Shown piece by piece: positions 19,228 through 28,362 of a stretch of DNA of 64,000 nt. Under the pieces are notes generated by a model that was given only the letters and a program-made list of their open reading frames with translations, did no database searches and was not told the DNA's origin. Made by a program: the position numbers and the translations under genes. The DNA comes from UBA148 sp042577985 (GTDB lineage Archaea; Halobacteriota; UBA148), in contig JBHPDI010000001.1 in the NCBI GenBank assembly GCA_042577985.1, positions 1-64,000 of the forward strand, given 5' to 3'. The first letter of the stretch is position 1; each line of letters opens with the position of its first letter.

Positions 19228-19449
19228 AAAATTACTTCTAAAGTTCAAATTAATTCCCCAAAGGATATCAGATAGAAATATAATCTGTATGAAGGCGATA
19301 ACGTTCTTCTGACCCTAACAGAAGACGAAATCATCATGAAACACGGAATAGGTATCATTAGATTGTTGTGGAGACTCATAAAAAAAGAGGTGGCTGTGGA
19401 CAAAGCATTGTATTTCTTCAAAAAACTGCGGCAGGAACGGAGAATATAG
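19228..19449 (+). pseudogene. VapB-type (AbrB-like) antitoxin remnant
   Basis: In one frame the DNA reads KVQINSPKDIR, a stop codon at 19273-19275, then KYNLYEGDNVLLTLTEDEII and further to a stop at 19447. This matches a SpoVT/AbrB-type antitoxin in which the residues normally between NS and PKDIR are deleted and the codon after DIR has become TAG. No start codon is left. A truncated PIN-toxin start follows directly at 19450. It is a decayed toxin-antitoxin unit inside the glycan island. Confidence 0.7.
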
Positions 19450-19539
19450 ATGTTGTATACTGCGGATTATATGGTGGTGTTAGCATATTTTGTAGATAAG
19501 ATGCCGGAAAATACTGAGAAAATTTTCAGGATTGTATAA
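19450..19539 (+). pseudogene. VapC-type PIN toxin remnant
   Basis: The frame encodes MLYTADYMVVLAYFVDK and then PENTEKIFRIV before a stop at 19537. It matches the N-terminal strand and helix of a PIN-domain RNase, including the first catalytic aspartate (AD). After the stop, a +1-type shift would continue as RVEDKEGIL and then end, so the gene is both frameshifted and truncated. It abuts the VapB remnant exactly as intact vapBC pairs do. Confidence 0.65.
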
Positions 19540-19613
19540 GAAGAGTTGAAGATAAAGAAGGGATACTAAAATATTGGGTTGGCAAAAGGCAATATTCAAG
19601 ATAAGAAAGGATA

Positions 19614-19652
19614 AATGGTGCTAAAGAATGGTGCTAAAGAATGGTGCTAAAG
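19614..19652 (+). repeat. three perfect 13-bp tandem repeats before the flippase start
   Basis: AATGGTGCTAAAG is repeated at 19614-19626, 19627-19639 and 19640-19652. Seven bases later comes the flippase ATG. Each unit carries an ATG and a GGTG, so the GGTG of one copy lies seven bases before the ATG of the next. Confidence 0.95.
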
Positions 19653-19659
19653 AGCGATA

Positions 19660-21219
19660 ATGGAAGAAACATATTCATACTTGAATGAATCACTGAAAAA
19701 GGTAGTAAAAGGCGCGGGATTCGGCTTTATAGGTGCAATTATAGGAAGAGTTTTTGGATATCTCACAAGAATAGTTTTAGCCAGATCCCTCGGCGCAGAT
19801 TATTACGGTTTACTAAATCTCGGACTTGCGAGTTTTAGTATAGTGGCCGTTATTGCAGCTTTTGGGTTGGGAAGTGGAATCATAAGGTATGTTTCATATT
19901 ATAAGGGCAAAGGAGAAGAAGGAAAAATCAAAGGCACAATCTATTCCGCTTTGAAAATAAATCTTCCAGTAGCTTTAGCTTTTACATATCTTCTATATTC
20001 AGGTTCAGATTGGCTCGCTATTCACATATTTCACGACCCAACTCTTTCTTCCGTCTTAAAAATATTCTCTTTTGCCCTCCCCTTCTCAATTTTGGCTGAG
20101 AACTTTATTTCAGCAACGATAGGATTTCAATATTTGAGATATAGGATTTATGTTCATGATGTCTCAGAAAATGCAATTAGGTTTATTGTGATTGCCATAT
20201 TGCTTTCGTTAGGTTTTGGCCTATTAGGTGCAGCATGGGGTTGGTGCATATCGATCATGATAACACCTTTTTTAGCATTTTATTTCCTTGAAAAAAGAGT
20301 ATTTTCAATTCTCAAAACAAAAACAAAGTCTTACCCGTTGGGAAAAGAGCTTTTCTCTTTCTCCTGGCCTCTACTCCTCGGTAGCTTTTCAGGTTTGGTA
20401 TTGGGATGGTCAGATACACTCATGCTTGGATATTTTGCAACGTCTTCTGATGTGGGAATATACAATGCGGCTTTACCTACAGCCATGTTAGTACTAACAA
20501 TCCCTAGTATCTTTGGGATTATTTTTATGCCAGTCGTCTCAGAACTCTTCTCTCGTGGAAGATATGACGATATTAGGGATATATACAGTATTGTGACGAA
20601 GTGGATACTTTCTTTAATCATACCTGCATTTCTTTTAATGGTCTTATTTGCTCCTTCTGTGCTAAGAATAATTTTTGGTACAGAATATGCTGGAGGAGCA
20701 TCAGCTTTAGTACTATTAACCAGTGGATACCTATTAGTTTCTTTATTTGGTCTAACTGCTTCAATACTTGAGGCATACGGTCGAACGAAGATAATAATGG
20801 GCTGCACGTTCTTTGCCGCAGCGTTAAATTTTATTTTAAATCTATATTTAATTCCCATCTATGGAATAACAGGTGCAGCTCTTGCTACAGGGTCATCACT
20901 TGCTATTTTTGGTATTATTCAATTTTTATTCGTGTATCGAATAGCAAAAATGCAGCCTTTCCGATTCAACTATTTAAAACCAGTTCTCACATCTATTTTC
21001 GCTGTTTTAATCGTTTATGGAATAACAAAATATTTCATGGAGGTAACGTTTTTTGGTTTGATTGGGATGCTATTTGCATTTATCGTTATTTACTTTTTCC
21101 TGCTTTTGCTTGTAAAAGGATTTGAGGAGGAAGACCTGATGATAATGAGAACTATTGATGAAAAATTGGGAACAAAAACAGATTTACCTAGGAAAATAAT
21201 CAAAATGTTCTTAAAATAG
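19660..21219 (+). CDS. oligosaccharide flippase, Wzx/MATE-type
   Basis: The 519-residue protein has about fourteen hydrophobic segments and the start KVVKGAGFGFIGAIIGRVFGYLTRIVLARSLGADYYGLLNLGLA, typical of polysaccharide-biosynthesis flippases. It would move a lipid-linked glycan across the cytoplasmic membrane for AglB or a polysaccharide ligase. A GRTKIIMG segment near 370 and the KPVLTSIFAVLIVYG helix near 430 also fit. Start ATG 19660 is preceded by 13-bp repeats containing GGTG rather than a well-placed Shine-Dalgarno. A radical SAM gene follows after 119 bases with its own TATA boxes. Confidence 0.9.
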   Translation: MEETYSYLNESLKKVVKGAGFGFIGAIIGRVFGYLTRIVLARSLGADYYGLLNLGLASFSIVAVIAAFGLGSGIIRYVSYYKGKGEEGKIKGTIYSALKINLPVALAFTYLLYSGSDWLAIHIFHDPTLSSVLKIFSFALPFSILAENFISATIGFQYLRYRIYVHDVSENAIRFIVIAILLSLGFGLLGAAWGWCISIMITPFLAFYFLEKRVFSILKTKTKSYPLGKELFSFSWPLLLGSFSGLVLGWSDTLMLGYFATSSDVGIYNAALPTAMLVLTIPSIFGIIFMPVVSELFSRGRYDDIRDIYSIVTKWILSLIIPAFLLMVLFAPSVLRIIFGTEYAGGASALVLLTSGYLLVSLFGLTASILEAYGRTKIIMGCTFFAAALNFILNLYLIPIYGITGAALATGSSLAIFGIIQFLFVYRIAKMQPFRFNYLKPVLTSIFAVLIVYGITKYFMEVTFFGLIGMLFAFIVIYFFLLLLVKGFEEEDLMIMRTIDEKLGTKTDLPRKIIKMFLK

Positions 21220-21338
21220 CTAAGTATATGGCTCTTAAAGTAGCTACATATACCTTTTTATAAATTGTATCTCTTTTTATAAATGAGAAATTTAGATTGG
21301 ATATATCCTAAATATAAACCAAATAAGGTGATAGATTT

Positions 21339-22760
21339 ATGAAAATAGCATTAGTTAACGTATTGGACGTTCCAGAGGTACCTCCTATGGGACTGGCATA
21401 TATCGCCACTTATCTAAGAGAATACGGGAGTTTTGAAAATACTAAAATAATAGATGCAAATGTAGAGAACGTTTGGGATGGAATTAAAATATATAAACCA
21501 GATGTCATTGCAATATCTTCCATGACAATTACCTATAGTACAGCGATAGAATTGGCAAAAAGAATTAAACAAGAGCAGGACGTTCCTTGTATAATTGGCG
21601 GCCCTCATATATCCACCTTACCCTCCTCTCTATCTAAGGATTTTGATATGGGTGTTATTGGGGAAGGGGAACAAACAATACTTGAACTTATTCAGTTGTA
21701 TGATAAAGATAAAGAGTTCAGAAAAGAGAAGTTAAAAGATATAGGGGGACTTGCCTATCACAATAATGGTAAAGTTAGCTTAACTAAAAAAAGGGATTTA
21801 ATTCAGCCTTTAGATAAAATTCCTATTCCAGATAGGAAATTTCTTGATCCGTCATACTTCAACGAAAAAAGAGTTTTTTTTACTGATAGAATTGGACGAG
21901 AAGCCCACATGCTCACTCTTAGGGGATGTCCATACCGTTGCATTTTTTGCTCTACTTCGGCGTTATGGCAAAATGTCACTAGGTACCATTCCGTAGAACA
22001 CATATGTAGTGAAGTGAATGAACTTATTGATAAATATAAAGTCAATGCTATCCAGATTTGGGATGATACTTTCACGATAAATAAAAAGAGATTACAAGAG
22101 ATATCAGAGGCATTCAAAAAGGAGAAGATAAACGAAAAAGTAGAATTTTCTTGCCAACCTAGAGCGAACTTAGTTGATGACAACCTATGTGAAATATTAA
22201 AAAACATAGGTGTTACTACAGTGAGCTTTGGCTTCGAGAGCGGAAGTGATAAAGTTCTTAATTATCTAAAAGCAGGATCGGTTACTGTTGAGCAAAATAA
22301 AACTGCTATAAAAACATGTAAAAAACACGGTCTCAATGTGTTTGGAAGCCTTATGTTTGGAAGTCCTGGTGAGACCTTAGAAGATATCAGACAAACATTA
22401 GATTTAATTGACTTCATGGGAGATAATTATGTGGACTTAATATGGGCTTTTATATCAACTCCATTTCCATCGACTGAATTCTGGGAAGTCGCTAAATCGC
22501 GGGGTAAAGTAAATGATGAAGAAATGGATTGGAACACCCTAAGCCATAGCTATGCGAAAAATCCCTTTTTATTAGATGATTCTGTGGATAGAGCCGAATT
22601 TAAAAGGCTTTTTGAGGAAGCCAAACAAAGAATCTATGTATCTTTTGAGAGAAAATATTGGCATCATTCCCTAGGCTGGATGCTAAAACAAGGCATAGTC
22701 AATCCAAAAAGAGGATTTGAGGTTTTACTAAAGATTCTTAAATTAAAAACTAGTTATTAA
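21339..22760 (+). CDS. B12-binding domain radical SAM protein
   Basis: The 473-residue product has an N-terminal cobalamin-binding-like domain (VPPMGLAYIATYLRE, DVIAISSMTITY, CIIGGPHIS) and then a radical SAM domain with the cluster motif RGCPYRCIFCS near 197. QIWDDTFTINKKRL and VSFGFESGSDKVLNYL follow. Such enzymes methylate or rearrange unactivated carbons, for example in lipid, sugar or cofactor synthesis. Here the substrate is probably a lipid or sugar of the glycan. GGTGAT stands seven bases before the ATG, and two TTTTTATAAA boxes occur upstream at about 21255-21285. Confidence 0.88.
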   Translation: MKIALVNVLDVPEVPPMGLAYIATYLREYGSFENTKIIDANVENVWDGIKIYKPDVIAISSMTITYSTAIELAKRIKQEQDVPCIIGGPHISTLPSSLSKDFDMGVIGEGEQTILELIQLYDKDKEFRKEKLKDIGGLAYHNNGKVSLTKKRDLIQPLDKIPIPDRKFLDPSYFNEKRVFFTDRIGREAHMLTLRGCPYRCIFCSTSALWQNVTRYHSVEHICSEVNELIDKYKVNAIQIWDDTFTINKKRLQEISEAFKKEKINEKVEFSCQPRANLVDDNLCEILKNIGVTTVSFGFESGSDKVLNYLKAGSVTVEQNKTAIKTCKKHGLNVFGSLMFGSPGETLEDIRQTLDLIDFMGDNYVDLIWAFISTPFPSTEFWEVAKSRGKVNDEEMDWNTLSHSYAKNPFLLDDSVDRAEFKRLFEEAKQRIYVSFERKYWHHSLGWMLKQGIVNPKRGFEVLLKILKLKTSY

Positions 22761-22781
22761 TTGAGCAAATTAGGTGATCAA

Positions 22782-23966
22782 ATGAAAATAGCAATTATCC
22801 GTGGACCCTACCTGAACAAGTTTGAAATGCAGAGCTTTGAGCCTATGCTCGATAGCTGCGATTTAACTGCATATTATTGCGAAGAGATGTGGCGAACCTC
22901 CGAAAGCGTAAAGGCTGTAGATATCCCAAAAAAGAAACTAAGGTCAATAGAGGGGGTAATGGGTCTTCAAGTGAGCAAATTTTTGAGATATCCTTTTGGT
23001 TTGGTAGGCTATAGACATCACATGATTGGCTTGGAGAATGAATTAAAATCTTATGATATCGCACATCCAGCAGAAACATATCATGCATTTTCATATCAAT
23101 GTATCAAAGCAAAAAGGAAATATGGGACAAAAGTCGCAGTAACATGTTGGGAAAATATCCCATTTTTTAATGAAACCCCGAACTTGCGTGGATACGTTAA
23201 GGCTAATTACATAAAAAAACTAGTAAGAGACGAGGCAGATTTATTTATAGCGATAACAGAAAGAGCAAAAGAGGCATTGATTTATGAGGGCGTTCCAGAT
23301 GAGAAAATAACCGTGATTCCTATCGGGATGGATTTAGATAGATTTAAGCCTCGACCCAGAGACAAGGAAATCATCGGAAAATTGGGATTGAATGAAGACG
23401 ACTTCATCATTTTGTTTGTTGGAGTTTTAAGCATTTACAAAGGCGTTTACGAGCTAGTTTACGCAGCGAAGAGACTTCTTCTCGACAAAGATTTAGACTT
23501 CATCAAAGAGCATCTTAAATTCGTCCTTGTTGGTTTTGGGGAAGAAGAGCAGGGGATTAAAAAGCTGTTGAAGAATCTTGGAATTTTAGAGCATTTCGTT
23601 TTCGCAGGACATCAACCTTACATGCAGATTCACAGGTTTTACAGTATTGCTGACATTTTCACGCTTCCGAGTAAGCCAATAAAGACTTGGCAAGAGCAGT
23701 TTGGGATGGTTTTTGTAGAGGCTATGGCTTCAGGCTTGCCCATAGTTTCCACTCTGAGTGGTTCAATACCCGAAGTTCTTGGAGATGCCGCAATGCTTAT
23801 TCAACCAGCAGATGCATATTCGCTTTATCAAGGATTGAAAGAAGTTATAATTGATGATGAACTAAGAGGGGGGCTAAGGCTAAAAGCAAGGAAAAGAGCA
23901 GAAGAAAATTTCAACCCACAAAAGATTTCAATCAGGATAAAAGAGGAGTATGAACGATTACTATGA
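22782..23966 (+). CDS. glycosyltransferase, GT4 family
   Basis: The 394-residue GT-B enzyme has the donor-binding C-terminal half: IPIGMDLDRFKPR near 185, FVGVLSIYKGVYELVYAAKRL near 215, then ADIFTLPSK and QEQFGMVFVEAMASGLPIV near 300-330 with the EX7E-type glutamates. It transfers a nucleotide-activated sugar to a lipid-linked acceptor at the cytoplasmic face. ATG 22782 has a perfect AGGTGAT six bases upstream, so I prefer it to the upstream TTG at 22761. The gene probably shares an mRNA with the radical SAM gene. Confidence 0.9.
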   Translation: MKIAIIRGPYLNKFEMQSFEPMLDSCDLTAYYCEEMWRTSESVKAVDIPKKKLRSIEGVMGLQVSKFLRYPFGLVGYRHHMIGLENELKSYDIAHPAETYHAFSYQCIKAKRKYGTKVAVTCWENIPFFNETPNLRGYVKANYIKKLVRDEADLFIAITERAKEALIYEGVPDEKITVIPIGMDLDRFKPRPRDKEIIGKLGLNEDDFIILFVGVLSIYKGVYELVYAAKRLLLDKDLDFIKEHLKFVLVGFGEEEQGIKKLLKNLGILEHFVFAGHQPYMQIHRFYSIADIFTLPSKPIKTWQEQFGMVFVEAMASGLPIVSTLSGSIPEVLGDAAMLIQPADAYSLYQGLKEVIIDDELRGGLRLKARKRAEENFNPQKISIRIKEEYERLL

Positions 23967-24129
23967 TGATCCCATACATCGGTTGATGATAAGGAAAAAC
24001 ACCAAATTCTATATAAGTTATATCTAAGTTATATATTCCATATAAGTTGGATATTACTCTTAGGTATTACCCTACCTCTCAAGTAAAAAAATGTGTTGAA
24101 GATGTTTCGATAAAGATGAAGGATATTAA
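23967..24129 (+). promoter_or_regulatory. promoter region of the RmlA-RmlB-RfbH run
   Basis: The gap contains a loose repeat of TATAAGTTATAT/TCTAAGTTATATAT/CCATATAAGTTGGATAT around 24011-24055, giving several TATA-like boxes in a row. It is the last sizable gap before a run of closely spaced genes that extends to 33096, so this is probably the promoter of that operon. Confidence 0.4.
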
Positions 24130-25191
24130 ATGAAGGCACTGATATTATCGGGTGGAAAAGGGACTAGGTTGAGACCTCTCACGTTCACCACTGCAAAGCA
24201 ATTAGTTCCAATAGCTAATAAACCTGTTCTCGGTTATGTGCTTGACTGTGTTGCACAAGCAGGTCTCACAGATGTTGGTGTTATCATAGCCCAAGAAACA
24301 AAAGAGGATGTTAAGAAGTATGTAGGAGATGGCTCTGAATGGGGATTCAAGGTGACTTACATTATGCAAGAGCCTTTGGGATTGGCTCACGCCGTTAAAA
24401 CCGCAAAAGATTTTCTCGGTGATGATGACTTCGTGATGTACCTTGGAGACAACCTACTTGGTACAAGAATAAATGAGTTAGTGACTAATTTTCAAGAAGA
24501 GGGGTTCGATGCTTTAATCTTGCTAAAAGAAGTGGAGGATCCAAGACTGTTTGGTGTAGCTATTTTAGACGAAAAGGGGAACATTGTTAATCTTATAGAA
24601 AAGCCTAAGAAATCGCCTAGCAATTTAGCATTAGTTGGGGTTTATGTTTTTTCAAATAAGATTCACCAAGCTATAGATAGAATTAAACCTTCATGGCGTG
24701 GTGAATTAGAGATAACAGATGCAATTCAAGAGATGATAAATTTAGGCTGTAAAGTCAAAGCAGAAATCCTCGAATCATGGTGGTTAGATACCGGAAAGAA
24801 GGACGACGTTCTCGATGCTAATGCTTTAGTTTTAGATGATTTTTGCAAGGGAGACATTAAGGGAAACATAGATGATAAAAGCAAGGTTAGTGGGAGGGTT
24901 AGAATCGAAGAGGGGACAAAAATAGTAAACAGTATTGTTAGGGGACCTTGTGTAATTGGAAAAGATTGTACAATAGAGAATTCTTTCGTTGGCTCTTATA
25001 CAAGCATTGGAAATAATTCAAATATTGTGGCATCGGCCATAGAGTACTGCATCATAATGGAGAATGTCGAGATAAAAAATATTGATAGGTTGGAAGAAAG
25101 CTTGATTGGAAGGAATACAAAAATTTCTAAAAACAGAAAACAAAAGGTATTAAAACTTCACATAGGTGATTATTCAGAGGTGGAGATTTAA
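24130..25191 (+). CDS. rmlA: glucose-1-phosphate thymidylyltransferase, long form
   Basis: The 353-residue enzyme makes dTDP-glucose. The N-terminus MKALILSGGKGTRLRPLTFTTAKQLVP is characteristic of RmlA, with VMYLGDNLLG near 100 and an SWWLDTGKKDDVLDAN segment near 220. The C-terminal hundred residues form hexapeptide turns (VRIEEGTKIVNSIVRGPCVIG), as in the archaeal long form. It begins a six-gene run in which dTDP-glucose 4,6-dehydratase (27413) would use its product. ATG 24130 lies right after the AT-rich promoter region. Confidence 0.92.
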   Translation: MKALILSGGKGTRLRPLTFTTAKQLVPIANKPVLGYVLDCVAQAGLTDVGVIIAQETKEDVKKYVGDGSEWGFKVTYIMQEPLGLAHAVKTAKDFLGDDDFVMYLGDNLLGTRINELVTNFQEEGFDALILLKEVEDPRLFGVAILDEKGNIVNLIEKPKKSPSNLALVGVYVFSNKIHQAIDRIKPSWRGELEITDAIQEMINLGCKVKAEILESWWLDTGKKDDVLDANALVLDDFCKGDIKGNIDDKSKVSGRVRIEEGTKIVNSIVRGPCVIGKDCTIENSFVGSYTSIGNNSNIVASAIEYCIIMENVEIKNIDRLEESLIGRNTKISKNRKQKVLKLHIGDYSEVEI

Positions 25192-25204
25192 GACGGGTGT
25201 TAAT

Positions 25205-26074
25205 ATGAAAGTGCTAATAACTGGGAATACGGGATTTATAGGGAGTAACATGTTCCGTTTCCTTGAAAGCAAAGAATCCGTAGAACCAATAGGATATTCA
25301 GAAAGCACAGGACAGGATATATTCGATTTGGATAAGTTAAGAGAATTTGTTAAAAATTGTGATGTCGTTTATCATTTTGCTGCTTACGCTAAGCCGGGTG
25401 AGAGTATAACTAATCCTGTTAAAGCGATAGAAACTAACGTTAAAGGTTGCTTAAATATTTTAGAGGCATGCAGAGAATATAAAGTTCCACTAATATATCC
25501 AAGTAGCTGCGAAATATACGGTAATTCAAAAGAACCCATTAAAGAAGAGGCTCCTGTAAAACCACTTAATCCATATGCTGCGAGCAAAGCCTCAGCCGAT
25601 AGCATTTGTTTTTCGTATTATATAAGTTATGATATGGATATTAAAATTGTGAGATTATTTAATCCCTATGGTCCAAAACAGCAGTTGAATAAAATAATAC
25701 CCATATTATACTTCCAAGCCATCAATAATGAAGATCTTACCGTGTTTGGGGAAGGAAATGATACAAGAGATTATGTATACGTAAAGGATATTATAAGGGG
25801 GCTATGGCTAGTAAGAAATTTGCCCGCGGGCGAAGTAATAAATTTAGCTACTGGGAAAGAAACAACAAATCTTGAAGTTGCTAATTTAATTTTAGAGTTA
25901 ACAAATAGTGATTCAGAAATATCCTTTATAAATTATCCAAAAGAATTTGGAAATATTAAAAATCAAGTTGGGTCATTTGAAAAAGCGAAAAGGCTGTTAG
26001 GATGGCATTCGGAAGTAGAGTTAGAAGAAGGTATTAAAAAGACTATAAAATGGTTAGAAACAATAAAGGAGTAA
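25205..26074 (+). CDS. NAD-dependent sugar epimerase/dehydratase
   Basis: The 289-residue extended SDR has VLITGNTGFIGSNMFRFLE, a YHFAAYAKPGES segment near 60-70, SSCEIYGNS near 105 and the catalytic YAASKASAD near 135. It is nearest to NDP-glucose 4-epimerases and related reductases, but the exact sugar cannot be assigned. ATG 25205 has GGGTG upstream and lies 13 bases after rmlA. It could provide the 4-epimerisation or 4-reduction step of the dTDP-deoxysugar made by its neighbours. Confidence 0.85.
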   Translation: MKVLITGNTGFIGSNMFRFLESKESVEPIGYSESTGQDIFDLDKLREFVKNCDVVYHFAAYAKPGESITNPVKAIETNVKGCLNILEACREYKVPLIYPSSCEIYGNSKEPIKEEAPVKPLNPYAASKASADSICFSYYISYDMDIKIVRLFNPYGPKQQLNKIIPILYFQAINNEDLTVFGEGNDTRDYVYVKDIIRGLWLVRNLPAGEVINLATGKETTNLEVANLILELTNSDSEISFINYPKEFGNIKNQVGSFEKAKRLLGWHSEVELEEGIKKTIKWLETIKE

Positions 26075-26078
26075 AAGG

Positions 26079-27413
26079 ATGGAGACCTACGAAGAACTGG
26101 AAAAAATAAAAGAAGAGATTTTTAAGAAAATAGCAGAATATTATGAAGTTAAGAAGGGGGAAAAGGGGGAATCTGTCCCAAGTTCATACAGAATAAGTTA
26201 TGCTAAAGCTATTTTTGATGAAAAAGAGGTAATTTCAATAACAGACTCTATTTTAAAAGAATGGCTTGGTTTGGGACCAAAGGCGAGAGAATTTACTAAG
26301 ATGTTCTCGGAATATCTGGGGGTCTCAAAGACGGTTTTAGTTAATTCAGGCTCATCTGCAAATTTACTTGCACTAACCGCACTAAAATCAAATAAAATTA
26401 AAAAACCATTAAATAATGGAGAAGAAGTAATAACACCCGCCGTAACATTTCCTACTGTTGTTAACCCAATAATACAGAATGACTTGATTCCAGTAATAGT
26501 GGATGCTAACATAGAAACTTATAATATCGATATTGAGAGGTTAAAAGAAGCCATTACTCCTAAAACAAGGGCAATTATGTTACCCCATATGTTGGGAAAC
26601 TCAAATGATATGGACGCTATAATAGATATTGCTGAAGATCACAAACTTTATTTAATCGAAGATAATTGCGATGCGCTTGGATCTGAGTTTGATGGGAAAA
26701 AAACAGGTAGTTTTGGTATTTTATCAACTTGTTCTTTTTATCCTGCACATCACATCACAATGGGGGAGGGCGGATCTATCTCTATTATCGCAGACGATGC
26801 GAATCTATATAGAGTAATAATATCCCTTAGAGACTGGGGGAGGGACTGTTGGTGTGAAAGTGATGAGAAATCACCCACTGGTGCTTGTGATAGAAGATTT
26901 GAATGGGAGATTGGTGGGACAAAATATGATCATCGCTATATATACAGCCATATCGGATATAACTTAAAACCAATAGAAATTCAGGCTGCAATGGGAGTGG
27001 AACAGCTCAAGAAGATAGGAGATTTTAACCAGAAAAGGAGGGATAATTTTCAATATCTATATAATAATTTGAGAAAATATGTGGAATATATATCTTTCAT
27101 AAAAAAACCAAAGAAAGCTAATCCTGCATGGTTTGCTTTTCCAATTATGGTAAACGAGAAAGCTCCTTTCTCTAGATACGAAATTACGAAATACTTGGAA
27201 GACAAAGGAATACAAACAAGATTACTATTTGCAGGAGAAATCACTAAACAGCCAGCGTACAAATCAATCCAATTCAAATCTTCTGGGTCTTTAGAAAATT
27301 CTGAAAAAGTGATGAAAAATTCTTTTTTCATTGGAATTCATCCAGGGCTTAACGAATTGCAATTAAAATATATTGTTAAGATTTTTGATAGTTTTATGGA
27401 AGGGTTTAGGTAA
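26079..27413 (+). CDS. rfbH: RfbH-type NDP-4-keto-6-deoxyhexose 3-dehydratase
   Basis: The 444-residue product has the DegT/DnrJ aminotransferase fold, but the PLP-lysine position is histidine: CSFYPAHHITMGEGG at 218-232. This is the mark of the C-3 dehydratases E1/RfbH and ColD. A cysteine set (C197 in EDNCDALG, C257 and C259 in RDCWCE, C270) fits the [2Fe-2S] ligands of RfbH rather than ColD. The reaction removes the 3-hydroxyl on the way to 3,6-dideoxyhexoses, using PMP and one-electron transfers from a reductase. The classical reductase (E3) is absent here. It lies between an epimerase and RmlB, with TAATG coupling to the latter. Confidence 0.88.
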   Translation: METYEELEKIKEEIFKKIAEYYEVKKGEKGESVPSSYRISYAKAIFDEKEVISITDSILKEWLGLGPKAREFTKMFSEYLGVSKTVLVNSGSSANLLALTALKSNKIKKPLNNGEEVITPAVTFPTVVNPIIQNDLIPVIVDANIETYNIDIERLKEAITPKTRAIMLPHMLGNSNDMDAIIDIAEDHKLYLIEDNCDALGSEFDGKKTGSFGILSTCSFYPAHHITMGEGGSISIIADDANLYRVIISLRDWGRDCWCESDEKSPTGACDRRFEWEIGGTKYDHRYIYSHIGYNLKPIEIQAAMGVEQLKKIGDFNQKRRDNFQYLYNNLRKYVEYISFIKKPKKANPAWFAFPIMVNEKAPFSRYEITKYLEDKGIQTRLLFAGEITKQPAYKSIQFKSSGSLENSEKVMKNSFFIGIHPGLNELQLKYIVKIFDSFMEGFR

Positions 27414-28360
27414 TGAAGATACTAATAACAGGTGGAGCAGGCTTCATAGGATGTAATTTTGTTCGATATATGCTAAAGAAGTATCCTACTGAAGAGATTT
27501 TAGTCTTAGATAAACTAACTTATGCTGGCAGAATAGAGAATTTACAAGACGTTATGGATAAAATAAAGTTTATCAAAGGAGATATTTGCAATAAAAAGGA
27601 TGTTGAGAAAGTAGGGCATTGCGACGCCATATTCAACTTTGCAGCAGAGACGCATGTTGATCGCTCGATAATAGATGCAGGCATATTTGTAAAAACGGAC
27701 ATTCTTGGTACTTATAATCTATTGGAGCATGCAAGAAAGCATGATGTTGAAAAATACATCCAAATAAGTACGGATGAAGTATACGGTTCGATAGAAAAGG
27801 ACTCTTTTAAAGAAAGTGACATATTAGATCCATCTTCTCCTTACTCAGCGAGCAAAGCGGGAGCGGATTTGTTAGTTAAGGCATACTACAAGACTTATGG
27901 CGTGCAAGCATTAATAACTCGCAGTTCAAACAACTTTGGTCCCTATCAGTATCCAGAGAAGCTAATTCCTGTTCTCATTATCAATGCCTTGTATGATAAA
28001 CCGTTACCAATTTATGGGGAAGGTAAAAACATAAGAGATTGGATTTATGTTATGGATAATTGTGAAGCGATAGATTTAGTATTTCAAAAAGGAAAGATGA
28101 TGGAGACGTATAACATCGGTGCTGGAAATGAAAAAACGAATATAGAAATTGTAAACTTAATATTGGGGGAAATGAAAAAACCGAAGAGTTTAATAGAATT
28201 TGTAATGGATAGGCCGGGGCATGATTTTAGATACTCTTTAAATTGCGAGAAAATAAAAAGATTAGGATGGGAGCCTAAGGTAAAGTTTGAGGAAGGGATT
28301 GAGAAAACTATTAATTGGTATGCTGAAAATAGAGGATGGTGGGAAACATTGTTGAAGTAA
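27413..28360 (+). CDS. rmlB: dTDP-glucose 4,6-dehydratase
   Basis: The 315-residue enzyme converts dTDP-glucose to dTDP-4-keto-6-deoxyglucose. Diagnostic segments are ILITGGAGFIGCNFVRYML, NFAAETHVDRSI near 78, ISTDEVYGS near 118 with the catalytic TDE, YSASKAGAD near 140, and RSSNNFGPYQYPEKLIP near 165. The start codon overlaps the rfbH stop by one base (TAATG). With RmlA at 24130 it gives the substrate that RfbH would deoxygenate at C-3. RmlC and RmlD, needed for rhamnose, are not in the window. Confidence 0.93.
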   Translation: MKILITGGAGFIGCNFVRYMLKKYPTEEILVLDKLTYAGRIENLQDVMDKIKFIKGDICNKKDVEKVGHCDAIFNFAAETHVDRSIIDAGIFVKTDILGTYNLLEHARKHDVEKYIQISTDEVYGSIEKDSFKESDILDPSSPYSASKAGADLLVKAYYKTYGVQALITRSSNNFGPYQYPEKLIPVLIINALYDKPLPIYGEGKNIRDWIYVMDNCEAIDLVFQKGKMMETYNIGAGNEKTNIEIVNLILGEMKKPKSLIEFVMDRPGHDFRYSLNCEKIKRLGWEPKVKFEEGIEKTINWYAENRGWWETLLK

Positions 28361-28362
28361 CA

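Noticed and set aside
26079..27413. Ordinary DegT aminotransferase
   Set aside because: The lysine that binds PLP is replaced by histidine and an Fe-S-type cysteine set is present, so a dehydratase is the better call.
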